From Mansonella perstans (lineage: Eukaryota > Nematoda > Chromadorea > Rhabditida > Onchocercidae), in the NCBI GenBank assembly GCA_037074765.1, contig JBAMDO010000023.1, forward strand, positions 248,001-312,000: a DNA stretch of 64,000 bases, read 5' to 3'. The notes beneath the pieces are model-generated. The model ran no database searches and was not told the DNA's origin. It worked only from the letters and a program-made list of their open reading frames with translations. Both the position numbers and the translations under genes were made by a program. Of the stretch, positions 38,764 to 51,530 are shown in pieces (position 1 is the stretch's first letter; every line of letters starts with the position of its first letter).

Positions 38764-39959
38764 GCTAAAAGTAAAAATTACTTTCTAAATATCTAAAAAA
38801 TAAAAATCTGAATAAAAATTACATTCACATAAAGCTATTCGCAAGACAAATTTCATATCAGAAATTAATTTACATTCTTTTCTTTTAACTATTAATTAAA
38901 TTGCAACGTAAAATTAATCTTATGAATCAGAGACTATTCAAAGATAATACAAATCGAAATTATCAATGTTGATTTTTGTGATGAGATAAATAATTAAGCT
39001 GTAATTAAGCATTCATATTGTAAATTATTATTTTCTAATGGAGCATTCAAGAAGAAAGAAAAAAACAGAACTTTTATTCTCTTAATATTATCAATAATTT
39101 ATTGTTTTTACTAAATTAAAACAATATTTGTTTTTTAATTAAATTAAAAAACAAACAACAATTTTCCTTAAATCAAAACAATTGTATATTAATTGTCTTT
39201 TTCCTTACCAAAATTTTTGGACGCTGACATAAAAAGAATAAAATAAATTTAACTGAAAAATGCGCAAAACTCAAAAAGCCGCCTTTCACTGAAGCATGAA
39301 TCCATTGTTTGTTGATTGAAAGAAATCGCATTTCGCACTCGAACCTAAAGTTCAAAATTTTTTGTACTTTGATGATTTTACTTGAAAAGTTTCAATTACA
39401 ATAAAGTTATTTTCGCTACTCCCAATTCTCTAAATATCTCCACAATTTCTAGTACCACTAATTTTCACTGCTTTTCTCATTTATCCTAATATTTTCCTTT
39501 CTTTTATTTCATTACTTCAATCATAATTAATTATTTCTTTCTTGTTTTGTTTTGTTTTTTTTTTTTCCTACAAAACTTTGCAACAAATTGCCATTAACAT
39601 ATTTTCCCGCAAAATCTTATCAATCTTTGTCATGCTCCTAATTAAATGCGCTAATGCGCTATTTCATTTCATCTTCACACTCTAACCAAATGCTTTATTT
39701 CATTTCTTTCTCACACCCTGCAAACAATACATTTATAACTATTTCTCTTTCAAAACGCTTTCATAGATTTTTATAAAATTTAATCGAATTTATCAGTTAT
39801 TTTAATGATTGGAAGAAAAGTTTGTGAGTAAATTTAACATCATTTGACGCATATTTATCAAAGAAATTTTAATCAAAGTGTCTAGTCTGCACATTGTCAA
39901 AGTCTTATCCTTTAAATTTATTATCAATCTATTCTCAATTTTTTTTTATAATCAGTAAC

Positions 39960-40548
39960 TTTTCCCATCCAATCTATCCATAAATTCAGTTCATCCTTAT
40001 TTTACCCATTTATTTTTACCCATAAATTCAACTCATCCTTATTTTACTCTTACATTCAGCTCATCCTTATTTTATTCCTACATTCAGCTCATCCTTATTT
40101 TACCCATTTATTCTTATCCATAAATCCATCTTATCCTTATTTTACTCCTACATTCAGCTCATCCTTATTTTACCCATTTATTTTTACCCATAAATTCAGC
40201 TAATCCTTATTTTACTCTTACATTCAGCTCATCCTTATTTTATTCCTACATTCAGCTTATCCTTATTTTACCCATTTATTCTTATCCATAAATCCATCTT
40301 ATCCTTATTTTACTCCTACATTCAGCTTATCCTTATTTTACCCATTTATTCTTATCCATAAATCCATCTTATCCTTATTTTACTCCTACATTCAGCTCAT
40401 CCTTATTTTACCCATTTATTTTTACCCATAAATTCAGCCCACTCTTATTTCACCCATTTATTCTTACCCATAAATTCAACTCATCCTTATTTCACCCATT
40501 TATTCTTACTCATACATTCAACTCATCCTTATTTTACCCATTTATTGT
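39960..40548. repeat. Compound minisatellite of 28- and 42-base units
   Basis: Two related units alternate irregularly, both ending in CATCCTTATTTTAC. The short one (28 bases) begins TCCTACATTCAGCT. The long one (42 bases) begins CCATTTATTCTTATCCATAA. Copies differ by a few substitutions, and blocks such as long-short-long recur, suggesting higher-order duplication. Low in G on the plus strand. Confidence 0.9.
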
Positions 40549-42429
40549 AATAAAAAGTGTTCCTACTACTTACTAGATAACAGCAATCGATCATCGGCTC
40601 AAAATACTAATCGAACTGTTGTAGCCTCAAGTATGGCACTTTTAGACATATCATAATAACACTATCTATTGTATGAAATTATTTGAAATCAAATGTATTT
40701 TGAGCGTAGTGAAGGAGTAATTTTTGAAAAATACAGTAATTTGCAATGAGATTTTTCAAGATTTCAAAAGTGCGCATTGAAATGATACTGCAGGAAAATC
40801 CATAGATAAAGCAAGCAGATGTTTGTTTATTGCTTGGAAGAATTATCATTTTTGTGATAGTATGTTAAAAGTTATCATTATCAATATTGAAACTTTCTAG
40901 AGCGTATCATACTACTTAGTTTCTTCTGATCCTTCATCAGATTTCATCTTCATGACCCTTCACCTTTCATCAGGATATGATAATGGTTGAGCGACATAAC
41001 AACATTTCTCGCAATTTATCTACCACATTACTCGCAAGGTATTGATGCTGCATATTGGAAGATCGAAATTTCACCGATACAGCTGGAAATAGGTCGTTGA
41101 AAAATAATCAGTTAATCCGGAAAGTGCACTGTAGCGATTTGATCATCTTTGAAAGACGCACTTGAAAATTCACGAACAACATTTTTTGTTCTTGGGAAAT
41201 TTGATGTCTTTCAGAACTGTTTGTGAAATTTTCCAACTCCTTTGGTATATCTTTTGAAATTTTTACATTTTACTGTTGTTTGTTGGAAATTTCCCGAGAA
41301 AGTTTTGCAAAAATGCGTTTAAAAAATTTTAAATGAAATGTATTGAAGAAAGCTGCGAAATTGCGCACTTTTTTTTTGTCTAAAAAATAGGAAAAATGTT
41401 TAGTATAGAAGAGCAGATGTGAAATATGAGGGAAAAAAAAAATACATCGATAGATGATGTTTAATTGTTTATGTTCCAATGATCAGAGAAATTCCTGGCA
41501 TTGCCTGGTTAACATTATCAAAAAATTTTAAAAGAATACTCATGGCAAAATATTTGAATTATTTTATTATTTGCAAAATTTCAATATTTTTCAATTTTAG
41601 ATTATTAGCGGCTAAACGACAATAATCATGGGTAGAATATTTGATGAGCAAAAGATTTGAATCACAAATTGGCTATCATTGGGATAAATTATTGGATTCC
41701 AAGAAATCAAGCTAATCATCTTTTTTCTCCGAAATTATGCGCATTTTTTTGCTTAAAAATTGGAAAAAAATGTTTAATATAAAAAAATAATTTTGGAATA
41801 TGAGGGAACAATAAAAAAAAAAAAAAAAAAAGCATTACATAATAGGATGCATGTTTGCAGTAAAATATATTGCATGCCAATCATTTAGCATTAAAAAAGA
41901 TAGGGAAATTTCACGAAAGATATTTTTAAACAAATAATTTACTTCTAAAACATATAAATATAAGTAATATTGAAATTTTTGCAAAAAAAATTTCAAATTT
42001 CTTGCATTGAATAATTAATTTTACAAAGTTATTATCTTTGAAAATTATTGTCTTTCATGGACTTCTTTATCCTGGAAACCATTCTATGCAAGCAAATAAA
42101 CAGACGAGAAGCTATGAAAGAGAGAATTTATTAACGAAGTTAATAAATTCGATTGATTCTAACAACAGTTATCGTAATTAACAGAGATAGATTAGACTGG
42201 AGATGATTAATTAAATTAGATTGGGATGATTAATGAAGTTCGTATCACATATTTTATTGGCATTTTTTAAAATTTTCATTAAAATATTTGATGAAGTAGG
42301 TGAAAAGATTTCATTTGCAATTTTGAAAATTTGGCGTATTTTTTTTTTTTTTTTTTTGTAAAAATATGAAAATATTATGGTTTGCATTGCATGATTGTTT
42401 GTCAATTTTAAATAAAATCAAAACTAACT

Positions 42430-42990
42430 ATGAATATACTACACACTATATTCAAACACTTATAATACAATTCATCCTATGGCATTTAATTAGGTGTTAA
42501 TATTATACTTCACATTACTTGGACTTAATTAAGTGTTACTTGATCTTATATATTTGATTTTATGGAAATCATCTTGCTTTGTGGTGTTTTATTAGATATT
42601 TATAATATACTTTAGCTAACATACTTGATTAAACATTTGTAAAATATTTCATCTATGATAAGTATTTATAATATACTTCACGACATTTAATTAGGCATTT
42701 ATAAAATTTTTACGGTGACTTCATTTTACGATATTCTTATTGAACATTCATAATATACTTTACCTTATGTTATTTGATTAGACATCTATAATATGCTGTT
42801 TTATTTTAGATATTTAATTAGACGTTGACAGTATACCATCATTATGCCGTACTCGATTAGCATTCATGAAATACTTATGGTATTTGAATAAGCATTTAAT
42901 ATACAATTTTACGGTATTTAATATTCTCTTATACCATCTTACGATATTTTAATGCCATCTTACGATGTATAACTAACTAGGCATTCATAA
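42430..42990. repeat. Degenerate minisatellite, roughly 40-60-base period
   Basis: Phrases like GATTAGACAT, AATTAGGCATTTATAA and AATATACTTTA recur about a dozen times with much divergence. The unit seems to be TATTTAATTAGGCATTTATA followed by AATATACTTCAC. Boundaries are vague. Confidence 0.6.
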
Positions 42991-44233
42991 AACTAGAAAT
43001 GACAAATAGACATGGAAAAAAGGAAGAAGTTAATTTTGATAAAGATAGCAAGAGAATATTGAAGAAAGGATAGTTCAACACAATCCATGGGCTAATATAA
43101 CCACAGCTATTGAATAAATGAAAATGACTCAATTTGCTTCAATTTCAATTTAATTCTTTAAAATTCATTTTCTTCTTTCGATTTTCCAAAGCATTCTTTT
43201 TAAAAGGGACAAAATTTTAAATTTGTCACATTTCCTGATGATCATTAAATTGGTATAATTGTAAGAATAGTGTTATGGTTAAGAGAGTTATAAGGAGGTA
43301 AAAGAAAAGTTTGGTTTCAATTAAAATTTTCAAATAATTATTAAGCACAAAATTTTTCCTGAAATATTTCATGTTAACTTAGATGAAGTATTTTGGAATT
43401 TATTGATTATCTAATATTTAAAAGATAAAAATGCATGATATAATTGAATCTATAAAATGCTATAGTTTTAATTTATAAACAGTTGGCTTAAGGCATTTTC
43501 TAGTAGTGGTACATTGAATTCAAAATACAGTAACACTAACCATATGCTATCTATCCATCTCCAATCTCTTTTATCTTGGCTTATTCCTTATGTTCCTCAA
43601 TGAATCATATCACTCTTTCCTTCTTTCTTTTTCTCTCTCTCTTCTCAATTTTTTTTAAATCCAAATGAAGAGAAAGGCTTTGCAAAGTAAGCAAGTGAAA
43701 GGATGTAAATTTTGAAGCGAATTTGATGAAAGATCAGTAAGTGGAAATTAAAGCAATCATCAATCGAATCGAAAAAAAAAAAGAAAAAAACTGGACTTAA
43801 AAGCATTTGTTTGAATTATTTCTATATGTTGAATGAACGAACTTTAAATTCAAGTTTTAAAATTGTAAAAATGCTAATATATCACTTTTAGGTAGAAAAA
43901 TTTTGGAAAATTTTACTTTCACTGAAATCTTTCTAAAAGACTTTTTTTTTTAAAAAGACTTTTAGAGACTTTTAAAATTTTTTCAAAAGATTTATGAAAT
44001 GAGTATCGGATAAAATTCTTCATGTGCTTTAACGTAGAAAAGTTAGGGAAATTTGATATACTCTAACATTGCATTTGATACACTCTAATATTGCTTCTTT
44101 ACGATTACAATAAAATATGCTTACAATTAGTGAAATTTTTATGAAACTTTATTGAAGCAAAGAAAAAAGCACTGCGGCAGAACCATAAAATAATCATCAA
44201 GCATTTGGCGAAAACAGAAAACTGGTTACTTAC

Positions 44234-44253
44234 CGGTTACCTGCCGATCGCAT
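44234..44253 (-). CDS. Candidate alternative first coding exon of hif-1
   Basis: Minus-strand ATG at 44253 reads MRSAGN plus two bases, then a GTAAGT donor at 44233. It ends in phase 2, exactly what the bHLH exon (34228-34038) requires; splicing would give [26 protein letters not shown] acceptor-like site lies eight bases upstream of the ATG, as for a trans-spliced leader. The local sequence is richer in G and C than the flanks. C. elegans HIF-1 also begins with only a few residues before its bHLH. It is 8.5 kb upstream of the other first exon, and the exon is so short that chance cannot be excluded. Confidence 0.35.
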
Positions 44254-46599
44254 TTTGCTGGCTAGAAATTTTTTTATGCGAAATTTAAAGATAGACCAAT
44301 ATCAAAGTCATTTGCATTGAACTCCTTCATGATAACTTCATTAGCTATCATTGGTTTCATTAGCTAGCAGTTGTCATCATTTTCTTAATAACATGGTCAG
44401 ATCTTCTAACCATATGTTTCACATATTCAAAATTACATAATAACAGAATTCGCTTAAAATTAAGTTTCGTAGGAAAAAAAGAATTAGAAGTTTTTCAAAG
44501 AATTTTAAAAAATTTGACCTATTACGAAAAAAAAGATCCTACTAACTGATTAATAGTTGTAACTTTATTTGTTCTTTTGTATGTGAAAAAAAACTGGATT
44601 TTTCAAAAACACTGTGGAAATATAGTAGTTTATTGCACTTCCTGTTTCCTGTTGATACTGCGAGCTTCCCGGAAATTACTCCAACTTCCAACTGTATCAT
44701 AACTTATGTTAATATATTATGTTTCATCAGTTCGAAATTTTTGCAACTAATGGCAAAGAGTAATTAAAGTTGTCAGTAAAATTAAACAAGCAGTTGATAA
44801 AAATTCAGTAAAATAGTCAAATGCACTTGTTGAATGTGAGTTACAATTTGAAGGAATAAATTTTAATTGTTTTTTAAATCATTTCAAAAAAAAACTTTCT
44901 GTTTTGAAAGCTAAAATATGGCAAAAATGAGAGATCAAATCAAAAGTATAGGTAATTTAAGTACTTTCAAATTTATTTGTGAATAATTTGTGACACTGAA
45001 ATCATAACTGCCCAATAATTCAATTAAATAATTCAATTTCTAATAAGCAATCAAAAGTGAGTAACCTTTTCAGCGATCAAATAGGCAACATACAAAAAAG
45101 GCAAAGCAAAACGGAAATTTCCCAAATGAGAAAATTAACAAAAAAAGACTGAAAAAGACAATTCAAATTTCATTACATTTTTTCACTATTTATTTAAGCA
45201 ATTTTATTTCGAATTAATTACTAATAAAACAATACTTAATCAATTACTAATACGAACTGGAGAACAAATTATAATGAGTGTACATTCTATTAGTAGAATT
45301 TAAATGAAAAACAATTTAAAGATATACAAAAAAAAAAAAGTAAAAGATGTTACTTACGAAATTTTTTTGATTTTGGATTCATTCGAAAAATCTATGGAAT
45401 TGAAATTTTAAATGAAATCACTTTTGAAATATTTGAAAAATTCGACAGAATAAATTTGGCTCTACTTTGCAAAATTTTTATAAACAACATTTCTTTCAAA
45501 TCTAAAGGTTGGCATTAAAATTCAAACTGAATGTTCCAGCACGAATTTTTCCGCTTATTTGTACACTGGGAATTTTTTCTAGATGAATCCTGGATTCTAA
45601 AGTAACCAGGAAATATTACTTGGAAAGTGACAAATGTTCCCATATCGAAGCGAGCTTGAAGTGAAATGTGAATATTTCCAGAAACTGCAAATATTACTGG
45701 CAGAAAATGACGCAGTAAATGTAAAATTTTATGGTCGGCAGAATTAAGAGGAGGCCAGTCGAAGTGGTTTACATTTACTAATGATTGTCCACTAGCTTAG
45801 CGAAGTTAAATTTTTATTGAAATAAACGTATGAAAGCCTTTGAAATTCGTGAAGTAGTTATGACAGGGTAAGGAGCGAGAATATATTGTTTCGAGAGCAT
45901 TAAAAATTTTTAAAAGGTCAAGGGAACATTTAAATTACAAAAGACAGTAGTGACATTTAAATCACAGATTGGTTGAAAAGTATGATTTAACGATAAAGAA
46001 TTTAATAGTCGAAAGAACGTGGACAATGATAGATGTAAGGAATTTTTTTTGAAAAAGAATAAAAGCAATTAGCAAATTTATATATTGCAGCTTCAATGCA
46101 GAAAAAGTATTTTAAAAGTTTCAGCTATGTCTGAATTTTTTCTTTTTTTTAATCTATGAACTTTGAATTTAAATTATTGTTTCAATTTGCATTTTGCTTC
46201 AATCGCCTGCACATTCTTCAGTAGTTATAATATTTTAAGTCTTAGCTTAATGCTTTTAAATTTGAATTAATTCGAATTCGAATTCTGTTCCAAATTAAAA
46301 TTTATTTCCTAAGAACTTTTTTTCAAGACAAATTAAAAGTAAAAATTTGCAGCAGCATTTTCTTTACAATCAAAAATTGGCAAAATGATTAATTATTTAG
46401 TGCAAGGTTCAAAAATTCAACATTTACAATTTCTGATTATTTCTAAAAAAAATTCGCAACTTTTCGAACTGTTTAGTTCAGTTTTCATTTAAAAAAAAGC
46501 GTTTAAATTACTAATTTTTTTAAAGTGAATAACTGCATTTATTAACCTAAATCATTTACAACATTTCGATCGCGGCAAACTTATCAGATAATTCTAGCA

Positions 46600-46745
46600 G
46601 AAGTTTTATCAGGCAATTCAGATACCAGATATCATCAAATATCGGACAATATCAGATAATTTATCAAGTAATATCAGACAATTTATCAGATAACATCAGA
46701 TATCAGAAAATATCAAATAATTTATCAGATAATAATCAGATGAAT
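46600..46745. repeat. ATCAGATAATTT-type short repeats
   Basis: About ten imperfect copies of a 12-19-base unit with the core TATCAGATAATTTATCAGA or TATCAGACAAT. Variable spacing. Confidence 0.7.
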
Positions 46746-49700
46746 GTAGGAGCGAAGTTGAGAGCACAGGTGTAAGTGTTGAGAAAAAGTTTTAAGCCCG
46801 GATCATTTTATCAGTAACTGATTAATAGAATAAGAGTTAATAGTATCACTTATATCTACTTCTCATACCGTTTGTCTATTTCTAATGTACATTAACTATA
46901 ACTTTGTCACTAGAAATAAGGTCATTAAAATGATATTTATATCAGCACAACACGAGCGGACGGATCAAAGAAAACATTGCAGCATAATGAAATCGATGAT
47001 AACTATCTGTAGTGAAAGATTAAATAGGCTTAGCCAAAACATTACCTTTTTTGTCAGTATAAACGAAATTAGCCGTCAGAGTAAAGTATCCAAAGCAAAC
47101 CTGAACAGGACAAATTTCCAACTGGTAATCTTTGCTGGAATTTAAAAATAAACTTTTCTCAAAGCTAATGCTTGCATCATTGCCTTGGAAATTTCAATAT
47201 ATACAGCATTAAGCATTATGTGAAAATTGAAATTAAAATTTACAATCCAAATGGCATTGCTTCATCGTTTGCATCAAATCATTTTACAACACTGATGTAT
47301 TACCGTAATCTTTTCCAAAACCTTTTTACTTGTTTAACTTTATGATGAAGGCCTAAAGTTTTTCAAAGATGTTAACACTTTAAGCAAGCCATTAATTGTT
47401 TTAATTTTTGTTTGAAAAGGCAAAAAGCAGTGAAAAATATAGATTATGCAATGTCACAAGAAAAAGTAAGAAAAAGGAAAATGCAAAATTAAAACTTTTA
47501 GCAACTTTTCTCACTGTTATAAACTGAGTGCACAGGAAGGAATATTCGAAATTTGGAAACTTTACTTGGGCTTCATTGAGAAGTTTACTTGAAAGTAATT
47601 GTCATTACAAAATGGTAAAATTAGAAGTGTTCACTTACGAGATTATTGTTATTACAATGAGATTGGAAGATTTTGCTGGAATAAATTTTTTCATTTTTTG
47701 TTTTAAAATTTGAATTGATATTTTATAATCAACTAAAAATGGTGACATTGAATGATGTGTATCTCACCCAAAATTATCGCTGTTAGCTTTTGTAAGATAA
47801 ACCGATCTGATTGAGTGCAAGTATATATTAGTATTGAAAATGATTGATCTCAAATTTTACTCAGATATTCATTTCTTCTCTTGTCTTCGATATTATTGAT
47901 TTTTGATGATCTAACTTTCAAATCCCTTGATCACTGATCACAGAAATTATTCAGCGCGGCTTTACAGTTATTACATAGTTCTGAGTAAAAAAATAAGTTA
48001 TTAAGCTGGTAATAAAATATCATGGATTTTAAAAAATTTAAAACTATTATTGATTGATATATTAAAGATAAGAGGAGTTAATCACTGCTCAATTTATCGA
48101 TCAATAATAGCTTCAATTTTTTTCAACATTCAATATCGAATAATGATAAGAGAGAAAAAAGATTACTAAAAAATTCTTGGCGACACTTAGAAATTGGACA
48201 AGGAGAGAAAAAAAATACTAATAAAACGCATAAGTCTAGTTGTTGTTTGTTTTTTTAAAAATTTTCTACCAATTAAAAATGTTGATTAAATGAGGAAAAT
48301 GCTGCAAAATTTTTTCACTTTATTTTTTTAAAATAAATTTCGATCATTAAATGAAACATATTTGTGAGAATTTATAAAGTAAGCTAAGATGATAATAGTA
48401 ATGTTCCATCGGTAAATTTCAACTAGTTACAACAAATAAAAAATACCAGAAATTTCTTTCAACAAATGATGAATATTTAAAGATGACGAAGGATTTAATA
48501 ACTTAAACCATACGTGTTTTCTCATGTATGAAACGTGAAGAAATATAACGTTTGTCAGTTGACAAATCACCACTATAGCCAATATCGTATCATCCATCAG
48601 GAGTTGTATTACAATTAAGTCATACAATACCAATATATTTCCAGCTTTTTCTCATTATGTTTCAAATAAATTCCTCAAAAAAAAAAAAAAAAAAAACAAA
48701 TAATTAAATTAACAAAAATTTTTGATGAAAGAAAAAAAGAGTGAATATAAGATGTCACAGAAGTGTCACAGAGGCTCTTTTTTTCGCTTTACTGTTACGA
48801 AATTTTTGCGTCCAAAAAAAAAGAATTTGTAAAATTTTGAAAAATACGTGATTTTTATAAAGTAAATCGGCGATTTACAATTTTCTTACTCTGCACGTTT
48901 CAATGACAAACGGGTGAGACAAAGTTTATTTATTTTCATCGTCTACACTGAAACTATTTCCTGTCATTTCAAAAAGTAATGATATAAATAAATGTAAGGA
49001 TGACATGAAAATAAGGCCAAATTGTTATGAGAATAAATCAGTCAAGAGATCTGTGACATATCTGCTTTAACGGTGACATAAAATTTAAACAGAAGGTAAA
49101 ATATTGCTTTTATTGATGTAATACCGTTTACTGTATATCGTTCATTTTTTAAAAATTTCAGTATCGAAACGATAAAAATTTTTTGCCAACACTCCAAAAA
49201 TAGGCAAAAATATTTAAAAAGTATGTCATTAATTTGATAAGTAATTTAAAGTAACAAGTAATCAATGAAAGTATTAATGTCAACTTTCTAATGATGCAAT
49301 TGGTGATAAAGAGCTAAATAAATGATTGTATTGAAAATGTTTACTTATCAATTAGCCAATTCATTCACAAGTTTACAGTGCAAACCCACTGCAAACTTAA
49401 AACTTATCTTATCAAAAAATTTAAACTTATCCCCATTTATGTCACATATTCAAAAGATTTATATCAGATATATTTAGAAGGACAATCAAATGATTTTACA
49501 ATGTTCAAAATTCATAAGATATAAGAGATTTCAAATGTCTTCAGATTTCAACGACAGAATAAAATTAAATAGGTGAATTTAAATTTTCTCTAATCATACA
49601 TTTATACAAAGTTTTAAAGTAAAGAATTAGTTATACTAATTTACTAATTAAAGAAGCTCGACATAGATTAATTGGAAAATAAAAATAGTAAGCTATGTGA

Positions 49701-50749
49701 GAGATAATAGTGTGAATTGAAAGTTGATGATGCGTTTTACCTTAACAAGTTGACATCATAATGTTAGAATTATAGAATGAAATTTAAATGAACTAATAAA
49801 ATGCTTCCAATATTTGTTTCGAATACTAAGCTTACTAAGGAAGACTAAAAGTTAAATTATTTACAATTCGACAAGTTTTCAATTTACATGACAAATTGAT
49901 TGTGATTCCTTGAATTTTTGCTTTTAAGTAAATGAGATTTGAAAAAGCGATGGAATGATCATTTCTCACTTTTAAACGATGCAATTACGATTTTAAAAAA
50001 GAACCGACAAAACGAACAAATCAATCACTGATCATTGTAAAAAATGGTGATTATTTCCATAAATTTATTAGCTAAAATTTCAGAATATTCTATTGATTAA
50101 AAGATATTTAAGCATTCCGTGCATAAGATGATTGGAGAATACTAATTAATTTTCCTAATTAAATAATGAATTAATCGAAGTGAAAAGCTGCTAATCATTA
50201 AAGTTTAATTAATAGAATTTAACACATGAATCATTCAACACAAAGCGCTGAAAATGAATCATAGATTATTTTTTTCATCATTTTAAAAATTTTAGCTGCT
50301 CAAACATTCCATTTAGTCCGCGAAATTTGCGGATTAATTTTTTTTGTAATTGAAAAAATTTAATAAATCATAATTAACTGTGCATAAAAAAAAAAAAAAA
50401 TTTAGTAAATCATAATTAATTGCGAATAATAAATTACATTTGAATTTACTAACAATTCTTAAGAGATAAATGACATTTTCAAATAAATTATCGTTTCTAC
50501 AGTATAAAAATATTAGAAGAATGTTCATTCCGAAATTGAAATGAAATCAGAAATGAAGCTTAAATGATTGAGCAAGACTTTACAACACTAATTTTTGGAA
50601 TGTTAAAATTTTCACATATGAATGAAAATATGACTTAAATGGAAGTGTAAAAAGTAGGAGCAAATTGAGCCATAAAATTAGTGATTGCAACAAAAGCCAA
50701 AAAAGAGAATCAAAATTAAAGAGAAGAAAGTTATGGATCTCAATAGAAG

Positions 50750-51530
50750 CAGTTCATTTCACAGACTGAATACTGATAACGAGGTATATTAAGAAGAAAT
50801 TTAGATTTTTGCTAAAAAAAGTTACCAAAAATTTTTAAAATGTCAAACGAAAAAATTATCTAATGAGCAAATGAAAGCATTGAAAAAAGTATGAAAAAAA
50901 AAGCAATGAACAATTTGTGCAGTCAATCAGCTCCATGTCGTCCGTAATTTCAAATTTCTTCAAGATTTTAACTTTTACCGTATGCTATCGTCAAATTCAT
51001 TTCTTTTTTTTTTTTTTTGCTATTTTAAATGAAATACTGATAACGAAGTATACTGAGATAAATAAAGTGCAAGAATATGCATTTCGAAATAAAAATGACC
51101 TTTCACTTTTGACCTGAACTTTTTTTTAGAAACAATAAGCCTCATAAAATGTTAAATCATTCAAAATGCAGTATTTCTAATCACGATGGAAATGATCAGA
51201 CAAATGGATAATTTTATAGCTTTAAGAAGATGTTTTTTTGGGAAGAATTTTGAAAAGTTCAAGTTTAAAAAAATTCAAAATATTTTTTTTCAAAACAAAA
51301 ACTTCAATACGAAATTTTTCAGAAAAACTTTTAAATTTTAATTGGAACAGTTAACGAAATTTCTTCATCCTTTCGCCTGTAATTTCAAATCTCTTCAAGA
51401 CTTTAATTTTTATTATACCGCAATCGTCAAACCTAAATTTAAAAACACTTTTCTATATTTTAAAGGGAACTGTAATGAGGGTTTGATTTTTTGCAACCTT
51501 TTTTTTGACTCTATAACAAATTAATACCGA
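50750..51530. repeat. Diverged pair of direct repeats about 430 bases apart
   Basis: 50937-51000 and 51368-51430 share the series GTAATTTCAAATTTCTTCAA, then GATTTTAACTTTTA and ATCGTCAAA with substitutions. A second pair, ACTGATAACGA followed by AGTATA/GGTATA, lies at about 50770 and 51037. This looks like an old local duplication or two copies of one repeat family. Confidence 0.55.

Noticed and set aside
37775..38768. Long plus-strand frames with a 19-residue repeating peptide
   Set aside because: Produced by the 19-base satellite, which has no stop in any plus-strand frame; no start context, splice sites or homologue.
45358..45382. Another hif-1 alternative first exon (MNPKSKKF)
   Set aside because: Ends in phase 1, whereas the bHLH exon needs phase 2.
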